A model generated the notes under the pieces. It did not search any database, was not told the DNA's origin, and saw nothing but the letters and a program-made list of their open reading frames with translations. Made by a program: the position numbers and the translations under genes. DNA of 6,655 nucleotides from an uncultured Alphaproteobacteria bacterium (GTDB lineage Bacteria; Pseudomonadota; Alphaproteobacteria; Rhizobiales; Beijerinckiaceae), in NCBI GenBank assembly GCA_937903315.1, contig CALCZO010000158.1:1-6655 (forward strand), given 5' to 3'. Shown here piece by piece: positions 6,234 to 6,655 of this stretch. The first letter of the stretch is position 1. Each line of letters opens with the position of its first letter.

Positions 6234-6655
6234 TTACTTCAGCTTGTCGACCTGATTGAACTCGAGTTCGACCGGGGTGGCACGGCCGAAGATCGACACC
6301 GCCACCTTGAGGCGCGAGCGGATGGCGTCGACGTCCTCGACAATGCCGCTGAACGAGGCGAACGGCCCGTCCGACACCTTGACCTGCTCGCCGACGGTGA
6401 AGGAAATCGATGCCTTCGGCTTGGCGCTGGAATCGACCACCTGCCCCTTGATCCGCTCGGCCTCATGGTCGGGAATCGGGATCGGCTTCAGGTTCGCGCC
6501 GAGAAAGCCGGTGACCTTCGGCGTGTTCTTGATCAGGTGATAGGCGTCGTCCGTCAGATCGACCTTGACCAGCACATAGCCGGGGAAGAACTTGCGGTCC
6601 GTCTCGATCTTGCGACCGCGGCGAACCTCGGTCACCTTCTCCGTCGGCACGAGGA
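6234..6655 (-). CDS. nusG: Transcription termination/antitermination protein NusG, C-terminal part (5' end off window)
   Basis: NusG binds RNA polymerase, suppresses pausing, and links it to Rho or to the ribosome (through S10). The window holds the last 139 codons: the end of the NGN domain, with LVPTEKVTEVRRGRK, then KFFPGYVLVKVDL and KNTPKVTGFLG, and then the KOW domain (FTVGEQVKVSDGPFASFSG followed by IVEDVD) up to the terminal NQVDKLK. The frame runs on past the window edge. The GTG at 6650 is an internal valine of the VPTEKV motif, not a start, so about 40-45 N-terminal residues are missing. The sequence looks intact and functional. The gene ends in its own terminator and is convergent with dnaB; rplK, the usual next gene, does not follow. 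Confidence 0.95.
   Translation of the reverse strand, partial: LVPTEKVTEVRRGRKIETDRKFFPGYVLVKVDLTDDAYHLIKNTPKVTGFLGANLKPIPIPDHEAERIKGQVVDSSAKPKASISFTVGEQVKVSDGPFASFSGIVEDVDAIRSRLKVAVSIFGRATPVELEFNQVDKLK

Noticed and set aside
6648..6650. GTG as a start codon for a short NusG
   Set aside because: It encodes the valine of the conserved VPTEKV motif and the frame stays open through the window edge, so the true start lies outside.

Overview
The window is GC-rich DNA (well over 60% by eye). The DnaB and NusG proteins look alphaproteobacterial: DnaB has the long linker before its FSLEM motif that I associate with that class, and NusG has the KNTPKVTGFLG segment. I lean towards Hyphomicrobiales (Rhizobiales) or a near relative, but the order cannot be fixed from this sequence. 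Both ends cut through genes, so the piece may be a whole short contig.

Layout. Positions 1-213 are the remains of one end of an IS1595-family (ISXO2-like) insertion sequence: a terminal sequence and the first ~40 codons of its transposase, then a break in homology. Next is mccB (minus strand), the carboxyltransferase subunit of 3-methylcrotonyl-CoA carboxylase, whose stop codon lies 12 bp from the IS end. A ~245-bp divergent intergenic region follows, carrying two overlapping FNR/FixK-type boxes, a perfect 8-bp inverted repeat and a -10-like element. It drives (plus strand) a secreted diheme cytochrome c and a membrane-anchored NapC/NirT-type tetraheme cytochrome. A hairpin separates these two genes. 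Converging on them from the minus strand are a small secreted SH3-domain protein gene and, downstream of it, a PlsC-like acyltransferase gene. dnaB (plus strand) is read divergently from the SH3 gene, and a perfect consensus DnaA box sits in the shared 204-bp upstream region. Last is the 3' part of nusG (minus strand), convergent with dnaB and closed by an intrinsic terminator.

How the genes work together. The two cytochromes form the clearest functional unit. The NapC/NirT protein would take electrons from membrane quinol and pass them to a periplasmic partner, and the diheme cytochrome is the obvious candidate. The FNR-type boxes suggest use under low oxygen. No terminal reductase lies in the window, so the final acceptor is unknown. 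mccB belongs to leucine/isovalerate breakdown and its biotin-bearing partner mccA is not here. dnaB and nusG are core replication and transcription genes in an arrangement I find unusual: nusG ends alone instead of running into rplK.

I found no CRISPR array, tRNA, rRNA, prophage, defence system or toxin-antitoxin pair. I do not see a clearly undescribed system. The best leads are the orphan cytochrome relay with its stacked FNR-type boxes, and the DnaA box in front of dnaB.
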